Below are positions 33,137 to 42,105 of a stretch of DNA of 51,919 nt, piece by piece (the stretch's first letter is position 1; every line of letters begins with the position of its first letter). The notes under the pieces are model-generated. The model saw only the letters and a list, made by a program, of their open reading frames with translations, made no database searches and was not told the DNA's origin. The position numbers and the translations under genes were made by a program. The stretch is from Pseudoduganella guangdongensis. GTDB lineage: Bacteria; Pseudomonadota; Gammaproteobacteria; Burkholderiales; Burkholderiaceae_D. The stretch covers positions 1-51,919 of the forward strand of contig NZ_WWCJ01000030.1 in the NCBI RefSeq assembly GCF_009857475.1, in the 5' to 3' direction.

Positions 33137-35161
33137 TTATACCGAGGCGGCGCGCAATGCGCGCACATTGCCTGGCATGCGCCGCGCGGCCTGCACCATG
33201 CGCGCCGTCGGCGCCGCTACCCGCTCTTCATTCCCCAACGTAAAGATGCTGATCGCCTTGACCAGGTTTTGCGCCTGGTCCTGCAGGCTGGCCGAGGCGG
33301 CGGCCGTCTGCTCCACCAGTGCCGCGTTCTGCTGCGTGGTGTCGTCCATCTGCGTCACGGCCATATTCACTTGCTCGATGCCGTTACCCTGCTCGGCCGA
33401 CGCGGTGGCGATTTCCTGCATGATGACGGTGATGCTCTGCACGCTCTTCAGCACCTCCTGCATGGCCTGCCCCGCCTCGCCCACCAGCTTATTGCCCTGC
33501 TCCACCCGGTCCACGCTGTGGTGGATCAAATCCTTGATCTCTTTGGCGGCCGAGGCGGAACGCTGCGCCAGGTTGCGCACTTCGGACGCCACCACGGCAA
33601 AGCCGCGCCCCTGCTCGCCGGCGCGCGCCGCCTCCACGGCGGCATTCAACGCCAGGATATTGGTCTGGAAGGCGATGCCATCGATCACGGCGATGATATC
33701 GACGATCTTGCGCGAACTGTCGTTGATCTCGCCCATGGTCTGCACCACCTGGGTCACCACATGGCCGCCCTTGCTGGCCACATCGGAAGCGTTGTGTACC
33801 AGCTGGTTGGCCTGGCGCGCATTGTCGGCATTCTGCTTCACGGTGGAGGTCAGCTCCTCCATCGAGGAAGCCGTTTCCTCCAGGTTGGAGGCTTGCGATT
33901 CCAGGCGCGCCGAGACATCGGCATTGCCGGTCGCGATGTCGCGGCTGGCGGCATTGATCTGGTCCACGCTGGCGCGCACATCGGACACGATGCCGCGCAA
34001 GCTCTCGCTCATGGTTTTCAATGAGCGCAGCAACTGCCCCACCTCGTTCGGCGGGCCGACGTCGAAATCATTGTCCAGCTTTCCCTTGGCCACCTCATCC
34101 GCCACCGCAATCGCGTTTTGCAACGGCCCTGTCACCGAACGGGCGATCAACGCGCAAATCCAGGCCGCCAGTGCGAACAGGCCGAGCATGGTGATGATCA
34201 TGATCCAGCGCTGCTGCTTGAAGCCAGCCACTTTGTCATTCAGCATGACGTCCAGCTCCTTGGCCGCCGCTTCGTTCAGGGCGAACTGCAGGTCGATCGC
34301 CGCCGTGGTGCGCGCCACCCATTCCTCGCCGGAATAAGTCAGCGGGTCGGCCTTGACGATCTGCTCCGTGCCAAGCTCGACAACCTTGCGCGCGGCGTCG
34401 CCGGCGGCACGCATCTGCGCGCCCAGCTTGGCGTCAATGTCCGGGTTGGCCAGCGCCGCCTTGCCAAACGCGGTCATGGTCTGGTCCAGGCGGTCCGACA
34501 CGCGCGCCATGATGGAGGCTTGCTGCATGCGGTCTTCCGCCGTCGCTTCCTTCTTCGCCAGCAGGCCCGCGCCCTTGGCGCGCGACTTGCCGGTTTCTTC
34601 CGTCAGCCAGGGCAACTGGTAGAACATGGCCTGGATCAGCTGGTAGCTGTCCTTGTCCGGATCCAGGCTCAAACCGTAAGCGTCGCCGATCAGCTCATTC
34701 ACCTTCAACAGCTTGGGCATCAGGCCGGTGTGCCCGGCGTAGCTTTGCGGCACGGTCAGCTTGCCTTCCGCCACACCATTGCGCAGCGCCTGCCATTCCT
34801 GCTTGGCAGCGGCAAAGGCCTCGATGATAGCTTTGTCGCCCAGGGCCGTTGCCGCCTTTTCCAGCCGGTCATACGCGGCGTCGGCCTCGACCTGCTTGGC
34901 GCGCCGCTTCTCCGCAGCCGCCTGCACGCCGCCCAGCACCAGCGCCGACAAGCCGCGATGCTGCTGGGTGTACTGCACGACCTTCAAGCCATCGACCACC
35001 ACCGGCAAGCCTTCGTGTTCGCCCTGGTAGGCTTGCAGCACTTTGCCCGCTTCGCGCATATAGAGGTAAGCCGGGATAATCGCCAGCAAGGCTGCGATCA
35101 GGCCGAGAATCATGAACTTGTGGCCCAGCTTGAGCTGGCCGAGGAGCGAGGTAGGATTCAT
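33137..35161 (-). CDS. Methyl-accepting chemotaxis protein with NIT-like sensor region
   Basis: This is a transmembrane chemoreceptor of 674 residues from the ATG at 35161. TM1 (about 17-37) is followed by a helical periplasmic region of about 280 residues, whose start QYTQQHRGLSALVLGG resembles the nitrate/nitrite-sensing (NIT) fold. TM2 (about 320-343), a HAMP domain and the signalling hairpin follow, with the invariant tip AFQTNILALNAAVEAARAG and VASEVRNLAQRSA. No C-terminal NWETF-type CheR tether is present. The HDOD gene follows by eight bases. The ligand is not determinable from sequence. Confidence 0.93.
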   Translation of the reverse strand: MNPTSLLGQLKLGHKFMILGLIAALLAIIPAYLYMREAGKVLQAYQGEHEGLPVVVDGLKVVQYTQQHRGLSALVLGGVQAAAEKRRAKQVEADAAYDRLEKAATALGDKAIIEAFAAAKQEWQALRNGVAEGKLTVPQSYAGHTGLMPKLLKVNELIGDAYGLSLDPDKDSYQLIQAMFYQLPWLTEETGKSRAKGAGLLAKKEATAEDRMQQASIMARVSDRLDQTMTAFGKAALANPDIDAKLGAQMRAAGDAARKVVELGTEQIVKADPLTYSGEEWVARTTAAIDLQFALNEAAAKELDVMLNDKVAGFKQQRWIMIITMLGLFALAAWICALIARSVTGPLQNAIAVADEVAKGKLDNDFDVGPPNEVGQLLRSLKTMSESLRGIVSDVRASVDQINAASRDIATGNADVSARLESQASNLEETASSMEELTSTVKQNADNARQANQLVHNASDVASKGGHVVTQVVQTMGEINDSSRKIVDIIAVIDGIAFQTNILALNAAVEAARAGEQGRGFAVVASEVRNLAQRSASAAKEIKDLIHHSVDRVEQGNKLVGEAGQAMQEVLKSVQSITVIMQEIATASAEQGNGIEQVNMAVTQMDDTTQQNAALVEQTAAASASLQDQAQNLVKAISIFTLGNEERVAAPTARMVQAARRMPGNVRALRAASV

Positions 35162-35383
35162 GGCAGTTTCCCAAAAAAAAGAACAATCGAAGGTGCGCAC
35201 TTGCACCGCGTTACCCCTTGTTTTGATCATATGCCGAAATATCGCCAGCCGTTACAATTCGTGAGAATTAATCACGAAAATTTCTTTCTCAATCACCAGA
35301 TGTGTTGCAGCGACGCGAAACAATTGCCCGGGAAGAATTTAACTTTCGTGATGCAAGCGCTGGTGCTTTGCTATAGTGCGTCT

Positions 35384-36118
35384 ATGAAATTTCTCATGCC
35401 CTTGCTGATACTCAGTATGACGCTGCTGCAGGCAGTCAGGGCCGACACCATCACCGTTTACACCAGCGCCAATTTCGCGCCCCTGGTGATCGATGGTTCC
35501 CGAGGTATCTATCATGAAGCAATCGACTACCTGAATAAGCAGGCACCGCAGGGCACCAGTTTCCGCCTGGCTTACCTGCCGCGCAAACGTTTGCAAATGC
35601 GCCTGGAAGACGGTTCGCTGGACGGCATCGTGATAGGCATGATGCCGCAGTGGTTCGATGACGTCGCCCAAAAGAAGTATCTGTGGACCACGCCGTTCGC
35701 GGTGGACCGTTTCGTGCTGGTTTCGCGCGCCGAGAACCCCTTGCAGCCTGATGTGGCTGGCGCCTTGCATGGCAAAACCATCGGCTTGACCCTGGGCTAT
35801 GTCTATCCCGGCATCGACGAATGGATCCAGCGCCATGGCCTGCTGCGGCACGATGCCATGAGCGAGGAAATCAACCTGGAAAAACTGCGCCGCGGCCGCA
35901 TCGACTGCGTGGCGGTGTCGGAATCGGTGGCGCGCTACTTCGTGCGCCTGCACGCGTTGAACAGCAGCCTGACCTTGGTCGACCTGCCGGGCCGCGCCAC
36001 CGAGCGCCGCTTCCTGGTGCCGCTGGGGCGCAATGACCTGTACGACAAGCTGTCGCCGATCGTCAAGCGCATGCGCGACGACCCGCAATGGCTGCGCATG
36101 ACAGCCAAGTATCAGTAA
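35384..36118 (+). CDS. Periplasmic substrate-binding protein, family 3 type (SBP_bac_3)
   Basis: The 244-residue protein has a signal peptide (MKFLMPLLILSMTLLQAVRA) followed by DTITVYTSANFAPLVI, the usual first strand of amino-acid-type binding proteins, and GIYHEAIDYL. The middle has LEDGSLDGIVIGMMPQWFDD and KYLWTTPFAVDRFVLVS. No ABC permease or ATPase is adjacent, so it could be an orphan sensor or ligand-presenting protein. An ATG eleven codons upstream is possible but would spoil the signal peptide. Its stop overlaps the end of the convergent TonB receptor gene by seven bases. Confidence 0.85.
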   Translation: MKFLMPLLILSMTLLQAVRADTITVYTSANFAPLVIDGSRGIYHEAIDYLNKQAPQGTSFRLAYLPRKRLQMRLEDGSLDGIVIGMMPQWFDDVAQKKYLWTTPFAVDRFVLVSRAENPLQPDVAGALHGKTIGLTLGYVYPGIDEWIQRHGLLRHDAMSEEINLEKLRRGRIDCVAVSESVARYFVRLHALNSSLTLVDLPGRATERRFLVPLGRNDLYDKLSPIVKRMRDDPQWLRMTAKYQ

Positions 36119-38328
36119 GCGAATTTCACCTGCACGCCGTAGGTGCGCGGCTCGTTGACCACCGCCGTGAAGTTGTTGAAGTCGATCGCATTCACCGCCA
36201 CCAGCTGGTTGCCGACATTGCGCACGAAGGCCGCCAGCTCGTAGCGCTCGCGCCCGTCCCGGTAGCCCAGGCGCAAGCCGCCATCGAGCAGGGGGCGCGC
36301 CTTGTACTCCAGCGCCTCGTAGATAAAGAAGTTGTATTTGCCGCGATAGGCCCAGTCGGTGTACGCGTACAGTTCACCGCCGCGCCAGGGCTGGCTGTAA
36401 CGCAGCGTCGCGTTGGCGATCCAGCGCGGCGAGCGCGGCAACGGGTTGCCATCGACGAAGACATTGTTGGGCGCCGTGCCGCGCGGGTCGAGCACCGTGC
36501 AGCCATTGCCGCAGGGGATCACGAACAGCCCCGGGTCGCGGATCCTGGTGGCGTTGTAGCTGGCGCCCAGGCTGGCCGTCCATGCGCTGCTGGGGCGCGC
36601 CAGCCACTCCAGCTCCACGCCCTGCCCGCGCACCCTGGCCGCGTTCACCAGGCGGTTCTGGTTGACCGTGCCGCTGCCGGCGGTCAGCTGCATATCGTCC
36701 ACCGTGTAACGGAAGAACGCCAGGCCGAGGCGCTGGCGACGCTGCGCGAAATCGTGCTTCCAGCCCGCTTCCCAGCTCAGGGCCTGCTCCGCGCGCGCCA
36801 CGCTGATGCTGCTGCCGAACAGGATACGGCCCTGGATCGACGGCGCGCGGTAGCCGGTCGCCACGCGCGCGTACACATGGCTATCCGGCGTCAGCGTCTG
36901 CGTCGCGCCCAAGTCCCAGCTCAGGTCGTTGCCGCGCGGCTGGGCCGTCAGCCCGGCGATCGGCTGCCCGCCGGGCGCCGGTTGCGGCCGCGTCGCGAAG
37001 AAGTCCTTGCGGTCCCTGGTGTAGCGCAACCCGCCGCGCAGCAGCAGGCCCGGCTGCGCGCGCCAGGTCACGGCTCCAAAGGCGGCGGCCGAGCGGCTGT
37101 CCTGGCGCTGCCAGGCGTAGGCGTTTTGCCGGTTGCCATTGAAGGTGTCGAAGCTGAAGCTGTCGATGCGGATCTTTTCGCTGAAGCCGTACACGCCGGC
37201 CAACCAGCGCCAATGCTGCGCCGGGTCGGACTCCAGGCGCAGCTCCTGCGTCAGCTGCTTGTGCGCCGGCAGCGCGTCCGCCGTCTCGGAGGGCGAAGCG
37301 ATGCGGCCCGGCCCCATGGGCGGATGCGCCACCGAACCGTAGCCGGCGTCCACGTCGGCCCGGCTGTAAAAGCGGGCCCGCTCCCAGGCCGAAATCGCGT
37401 GCAGGCTCAGGCCGCTGGTGCCCACCTGCCAGCGCAGGCGCAGGCTGGCGCCGCGCGTGTTGAAGAACTGGTGATTCATGCCGTCCGTCGGCAGGCTGGC
37501 GTAGTCGAAGCCCGGCACCAGGGCATTGCTGCCCTTTTGCAGGATGTTGGCGCGGAACAGCGTGGCGCGCCCGCCCATGCGCCGCCCGTGGCCGTTCAGC
37601 AGCGCGCTGAAAGCGCGGCTGGGCTGGTACAGCAGCTGCACGCGCGCCGCATTGTCATGGTAGCCCTCGAACTCGGTGGTGGCCGCTTCGGGCCGGTCGT
37701 TGAACACGCGGTTGGCGCGGTGCTGGCTTTGCAGCGCCACGCGCAGCGCCAGGCTGTCGCCCAGCGGCGTATTGAAGGCGCCGTCCAGGTTGCGCAGGCG
37801 CTCCTTGCCGTAGCCGGCGTTGACATAAGCTTCGCGCTTGAAGACCGGGCGCGCCGACTCGAACTTGACCACGCCACCCGGCGCGTTGCGGCCGAACAGG
37901 CTGCCCTGCGGACCGCGCAGCACCTCCACCTGCTGCAGGTCGAACAACGGGAAGGATTTCAGCAGCGGGCTTTCCTGCACCACCTCGTCGTACACCACGC
38001 TGACCGGCTGCGCCGCGTTCAGGTCGAAATCCGTGTTGCCCAGGCCGCGCAGATAGAAGCGCGGGAAGGAGCGGCCAAAGTCGGACTCGACGTGCAGGCT
38101 GGGCAGGCGCGCGGCCAGGTAGCGCAAATCGCGCCCGCTGGCGGCCAGCACATCGAGCGCCTCGCCGCGCAGGATCGAGACGTTGAACGGCACCTCCTGC
38201 ACCAGCTCGGGCCGCCGCTGCGCGGTCACCACGACACTCGGTAGCGCCGCGCCATCGCCTGTTGCTTGTGCCGCCGCCGGCGCGCTGCCCGCCAGGCCAG
38301 CCACCCCGATGATCCACCATGCGCGCAT
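36112..38328 (-). CDS. TonB-dependent outer-membrane receptor
   Basis: The receptor has 738 residues from the ATG at 38328, which follows GGGAGG. A signal peptide (MRAWWIIGVAGLAGSAPAAAQ) precedes a TonB-box-like SVVVTAQRRPE. The plug (about 40-150) has RFYLRGLGNTDFDL, VYDEVVQESPLL, VEVLRGPQGSLFGRNAPGG and VVKFESARP. The barrel ends in aromatic-x (GVQVKFAY). The QRRPE...QEVPFNVSIL style is that of iron-complex/nutrient receptors common in sphingomonads and related groups; no Fur box was found in the 85 bases before it. It is divergent from a sensory GGDEF gene and convergent with an orphan binding protein. Confidence 0.9.
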   Translation of the reverse strand: MRAWWIIGVAGLAGSAPAAAQATGDGAALPSVVVTAQRRPELVQEVPFNVSILRGEALDVLAASGRDLRYLAARLPSLHVESDFGRSFPRFYLRGLGNTDFDLNAAQPVSVVYDEVVQESPLLKSFPLFDLQQVEVLRGPQGSLFGRNAPGGVVKFESARPVFKREAYVNAGYGKERLRNLDGAFNTPLGDSLALRVALQSQHRANRVFNDRPEAATTEFEGYHDNAARVQLLYQPSRAFSALLNGHGRRMGGRATLFRANILQKGSNALVPGFDYASLPTDGMNHQFFNTRGASLRLRWQVGTSGLSLHAISAWERARFYSRADVDAGYGSVAHPPMGPGRIASPSETADALPAHKQLTQELRLESDPAQHWRWLAGVYGFSEKIRIDSFSFDTFNGNRQNAYAWQRQDSRSAAAFGAVTWRAQPGLLLRGGLRYTRDRKDFFATRPQPAPGGQPIAGLTAQPRGNDLSWDLGATQTLTPDSHVYARVATGYRAPSIQGRILFGSSISVARAEQALSWEAGWKHDFAQRRQRLGLAFFRYTVDDMQLTAGSGTVNQNRLVNAARVRGQGVELEWLARPSSAWTASLGASYNATRIRDPGLFVIPCGNGCTVLDPRGTAPNNVFVDGNPLPRSPRWIANATLRYSQPWRGGELYAYTDWAYRGKYNFFIYEALEYKARPLLDGGLRLGYRDGRERYELAAFVRNVGNQLVAVNAIDFNNFTAVVNEPRTYGVQVKFAY

Positions 38329-38413
38329 GTTGCCTCCCGTTGTAGGGACGATGCTAGCAGAGATAGCTCTGCATGGCATAATGCCAACTCCCCATTTAAC
38401 GTTCCCGTTAGCA

Positions 38414-41400
38414 ATGTTTGCACTCCGTTCGCTGCTGCGTAGCGCCCTGCTCGCCTGCTTGTTCGCCGGCAGCACTATGGCATCGGCGCAACAACGGCCC
38501 GGCATGGTGTCCTTTGCCCGCCTGGCACTGCCGGACGACGTGCCGGCCCACCTGACCACCGCCATGGCGCAGGATGCGCAGGGCCTGCTGTGGATCGGGA
38601 CGCAAGGCGGCCTGGTGCGTTACGACGGCTACGGCTACCAGGTTTTCCGCGCCCGCGCCGGCGATCCGCAGGCGCTCGGCGGCAGCTATATCCGCGCCCT
38701 GCACGCGGCGCGCGACGGCCGCCTGTGGGTCGGCACCATCAGCAGCGGCCTGTCGGTGTTCGACCCGCGCACGGAACGCTTCACCCAGTACCGCCACGAC
38801 CCGCGACGGCCGGACAGCCTGGCCAACGACCGCGTGGACGGTGTGGCCGAACTGGCCGACGGCAGCCTGTGGCTGGCCACCGACGGCGGCCTGTCCGTAC
38901 TCGATCCGGGCAGCGGCAAGTTCCGCCATTACCTGCCCGGCCAGCAGCTGCGCGCGGTGCTGCAGGATCGCGAGGGCCGCCTGTGGGTGGCCGGCCAGGC
39001 CGGCCTGCAGCGTTGGCTGGGTGAGGGACGCTTTTCAGCGCCCATCGGCCCGGCGCACGCCACCCGCCTGTTCCAGGACAGCCAGGGCCGCATCTGGATC
39101 GCCAGCGCGCGCGAAGGCGCGGCGCGCTACGATCCGGCCAGCGGCCAACTGCACCCCGTGCCGAACCTGGGCCACTACTGGGTGTACAGCATTGCCGAAC
39201 CGGTGCCCGGCGAAATCTGGCTCGGCACCTTCGGCCAGGGCATCGACGTGGTAGACGGCGCCAGCCTGGCCGTGCTGGAACGCCTGCGCCACGACAGCAC
39301 AGGCGTCGCCAGCATCGGCAACGACCGCATCGGCGCCCTGCTGGTGGACCGCTCCGGCATCGTCTGGGCCGGAACCTGGGGCGGCGGCGTCGCGCGCCAC
39401 GACCCGGCCAGCCGCGCCTTCCTCAAGCTGCGCCACAGCCCGGCCAACCCGCATGGGCCGAGCCACCCGGCCATCGTGCGCGCGCTGGAGGCCAGCGACG
39501 GCAAGCTATGGCTGGGCACCAATGGCAACGGGGTCGACGTGCTCGATGCCGAGGGCAAGCTGGTCAGCGGCTTCCGGCCCGACGCCAAGCGCCCCGACGC
39601 CTTGGCCGACGGCGCCATCACCTGCCTGGCGCAGGGGCCGGACGGCAGTCTGTGGGTCGCCACCCTGGACGGCACCCTGCACCGCCAGCGCCCCGGCCAG
39701 GCCGGCTTTCAGCGCCTGGGCACGGCGCACGGCCTGCCCGGCGGCCCGATCCGCGCCATGCTGTTCGGCGCCGACGGCGCGCTGTGGGCCGGCGCGCAGC
39801 AGGGCCTGGCGCGCATCGGCGCCGACGGCGCCATCCGCGCCTGGCGCCACGACCCGGCCGACCCGGCCAGCCTGTCCGGGCGCGAAGTCGAGTCGCTCGC
39901 CTTCACGCCCGACGGGACGCTGTGGGTTGGCACCAACCACGGCGTCAACGCCTTCGACCCGCGCAGCGGGCGCGCGCAGCGCATCTACCGCGACCCGGCG
40001 CGCTTTGACAGCCTGCCGGACAACTGGGTGCCGGACCTGATGGTGGACCGGGACGGCCGGCTGTGGCTGGCGACCCAGGCCGGCGTCGCCATCCTGCGCA
40101 GTTTCGACGGCAAGACGGCGCACTTTGACGTGCTGTCGAGCCGCCTGAAACTGCCGGCGCAGCCGCCCGAGTCGCTGCTGCAGGACGCCCAGGGCCAGGT
40201 CTGGCTGGGCAGCCGCGTGCGCATCGATCCCCTGACCTGGCGCTGGCGCAGCTTCGACCGCGCCGACGGCAATGAGTTCCGCACCCTGTACTACGCCAGC
40301 CGCGCCCGCATGCGCCACGGCGACCTGCTGTTTGGTTCGCCGGAAGGCTTGCTGCGCGTGCGCCCGCAGCTGCTGCGGCGCTGGGAATACCAGCCGGCCG
40401 TGACGGCCACCGCCCTCAGCATCGACGGCGTCGAGCAGCCCGGCGCCGGCGTGCTGGCGGCGCGCACCCTGCTGCCCGGCCAGCGCGACCTGCGCCTGGA
40501 ATTCGCCGCGCCCGACTTCAGCGCGCCGGAGCTGCAGCACTACCGCTACCGCCTGGACGGCTACGACGCCGGCTGGGTCAACGTCGATGCGCGCCAGCGG
40601 GTGGCGGCCTATACCCACTTGCCGCCGGGCGACTACCAGCTGCGGGTGCAGGCCAGCAACCGCGCCGGCCAGTGGAGTCCGCAGGAATGGCGCCTGCAGC
40701 TGCAGGTGCAGCCCGCGTTCTACCAGACGCTGTGGTTCCGCAGCGCCCTGTGGCTGCTGGGTGCGCTGGCGGTGTTCGGCCTGTTCCGCCTGCGCCTGCA
40801 CCAGTTGCGCCGGCGCGGCGCGCAGCTGGAACGGCTGGTGTCCGAGCGCACCGCCGCGCTGGAAGCCACCTCGCGCCGCCTGGAGCAGGCCAGCCTGACC
40901 GACCCGCTGACCGGCCTGCACAACCGGCGCTACCTGGAGCAAACCATCCAGGCCGACTTCGACCTGGCCGCGCGCCGCCACCGCAGCGTGCCGCCCGAGC
41001 CGCATGCCGACCTGGTGCTGTTCATGCTCGACCTGGACCACTTCAAGCGCGTCAACGACGAATACGGCCACGCCGCCGGCGACGCCGTGCTGCAGCAAAG
41101 CGCCGCCGTGCTGCGCCAATGCATGCGCAGCTCGGACCACATCGTGCGCTGGGGTGGCGAGGAATTCCTGCTGCTGGCGCGCTTTATCGAGCGCGCCGAC
41201 GCGCCGGCGCTGGCCGAGAAAATCCGCTGCGCCATCGCCGCCCACGAGTTCACCATCCCGGGCGGCCAGGTCTTGCGCAAGACGGTGTCGATCGGCTTTG
41301 CCGCCTTCCCCGGCATGCCGGGCCGCCCCAGCGCGCTGACGCCGCAAGCGCTGCAGCGCCTGGCCGACGCCGCCCTGTACGCGGCCAAGCACACCTGGCG

Positions 41401-41542
41401 CGACGCCTGGGTCGGGGTGCAGGCGCGCAGCGGCGAAGCGGGCTTGTCGCGCTTCCTGGCCGATCCGGCCAGCGCGGTGGCGGCGGGGGATGTGTCCTTA
41501 TTGGTGCCGCCGCAGCGCGGCCGGGTGGTCAACTGGCACTAG
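38414..41542 (+). CDS. Two-component-propeller sensor diguanylate cyclase
   Basis: This membrane sensor makes cyclic di-GMP. It has 1042 residues: signal peptide (ending MASAQQ); a large periplasmic seven-bladed double-propeller region (about 45-660) with repeated G-L-W-I/V-G-T motifs such as GLLWIGTQGGL and RLWVGTISSGL; a Y_Y_Y Ig-like domain (about 680-755); one TM (about 774-796); a short coiled coil; and a GGDEF domain (about 835-1000). The active site is GGEEF (RWGGEEFLLL), so it is probably active. An inhibitory I-site R-x-x-D (RSSD) lies five residues upstream. The divergent TonB receptor suggests the propeller senses a nutrient or glycan; that is inference. Confidence 0.93.
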   Translation: MFALRSLLRSALLACLFAGSTMASAQQRPGMVSFARLALPDDVPAHLTTAMAQDAQGLLWIGTQGGLVRYDGYGYQVFRARAGDPQALGGSYIRALHAARDGRLWVGTISSGLSVFDPRTERFTQYRHDPRRPDSLANDRVDGVAELADGSLWLATDGGLSVLDPGSGKFRHYLPGQQLRAVLQDREGRLWVAGQAGLQRWLGEGRFSAPIGPAHATRLFQDSQGRIWIASAREGAARYDPASGQLHPVPNLGHYWVYSIAEPVPGEIWLGTFGQGIDVVDGASLAVLERLRHDSTGVASIGNDRIGALLVDRSGIVWAGTWGGGVARHDPASRAFLKLRHSPANPHGPSHPAIVRALEASDGKLWLGTNGNGVDVLDAEGKLVSGFRPDAKRPDALADGAITCLAQGPDGSLWVATLDGTLHRQRPGQAGFQRLGTAHGLPGGPIRAMLFGADGALWAGAQQGLARIGADGAIRAWRHDPADPASLSGREVESLAFTPDGTLWVGTNHGVNAFDPRSGRAQRIYRDPARFDSLPDNWVPDLMVDRDGRLWLATQAGVAILRSFDGKTAHFDVLSSRLKLPAQPPESLLQDAQGQVWLGSRVRIDPLTWRWRSFDRADGNEFRTLYYASRARMRHGDLLFGSPEGLLRVRPQLLRRWEYQPAVTATALSIDGVEQPGAGVLAARTLLPGQRDLRLEFAAPDFSAPELQHYRYRLDGYDAGWVNVDARQRVAAYTHLPPGDYQLRVQASNRAGQWSPQEWRLQLQVQPAFYQTLWFRSALWLLGALAVFGLFRLRLHQLRRRGAQLERLVSERTAALEATSRRLEQASLTDPLTGLHNRRYLEQTIQADFDLAARRHRSVPPEPHADLVLFMLDLDHFKRVNDEYGHAAGDAVLQQSAAVLRQCMRSSDHIVRWGGEEFLLLARFIERADAPALAEKIRCAIAAHEFTIPGGQVLRKTVSIGFAAFPGMPGRPSALTPQALQRLADAALYAAKHTWRDAWVGVQARSGEAGLSRFLADPASAVAAGDVSLLVPPQRGRVVNWH

Positions 41543-41553
41543 GTGCCAGCCGC

Positions 41554-42105
41554 CTAGGCGTCGAAGTTGCCGATCACGCGCAAGTCCAGCGCCAGCTCGG
41601 CGGCAACGGCGCTGCCGTGCCGCCGCGCCGGGTGGAAACGCACTTGCAGCAAGGCCTGCTGCACGCGCTCGGCGTCGGCCTCCAGGTAGCGGTGGCGGCC
41701 CAGTTCAACCTTCTCCACCGCGCCATCGGCGCCGATCCATAACCGCACGGGCAGGTAGCCGGCGTCCAGCCCGGGCACCAGCAGCACTTGCGGGCCTTCC
41801 ATGCCGGCCGCCAGGGTGGGCGCCTCGAACTCGGGCGGCGCCGCCTCCAGCGTTGCCGCCGGCACCGCGACCACGGGCGGGAGCGGGGTGGTCCGCTCCA
41901 GCGCCACCGGCAAGGGCGGCGGCAGCGCCGGGCTGGCATCCTCGGCCAGCAGGCGCACCGTCAACAGCGGCGGCGCGCTGCCGCTGGCCGCGACCGCCGC
42001 GACGCGCTCGTAGCGCGGCGCCAGCAGCCCGCCCAGGACGGCCAGGTGCAACGACACGGTCAGCGCCAGCGCGCCGGCCCGGGAGCGTTCAATTGCCAAG
42101 GCCAC
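41554..42105 (-). CDS. TonB-like C-terminal domain protein at the end of the pil operon
   Basis: The 183-residue protein has an N-terminal TM (about 10-29: GALALTVSLHLAVLGGLLAP), a Pro-rich periplasmic segment (about 55-95), and a C-terminal domain resembling TonB_C (LPVRLWIGADGAVEKVEL, then QQALLQVRFHPARRHG). The start is a GTG at 42105, 17 bases inside the end of pilY1, so translation is probably coupled to it. No exbB/exbD is adjacent. It could be a dedicated TonB or a TonB-like accessory of pilus assembly; the family call is moderate. Confidence 0.72.
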   Translation of the reverse strand: MALAIERSRAGALALTVSLHLAVLGGLLAPRYERVAAVAASGSAPPLLTVRLLAEDASPALPPPLPVALERTTPLPPVVAVPAATLEAAPPEFEAPTLAAGMEGPQVLLVPGLDAGYLPVRLWIGADGAVEKVELGRHRYLEADAERVQQALLQVRFHPARRHGSAVAAELALDLRVIGNFDA

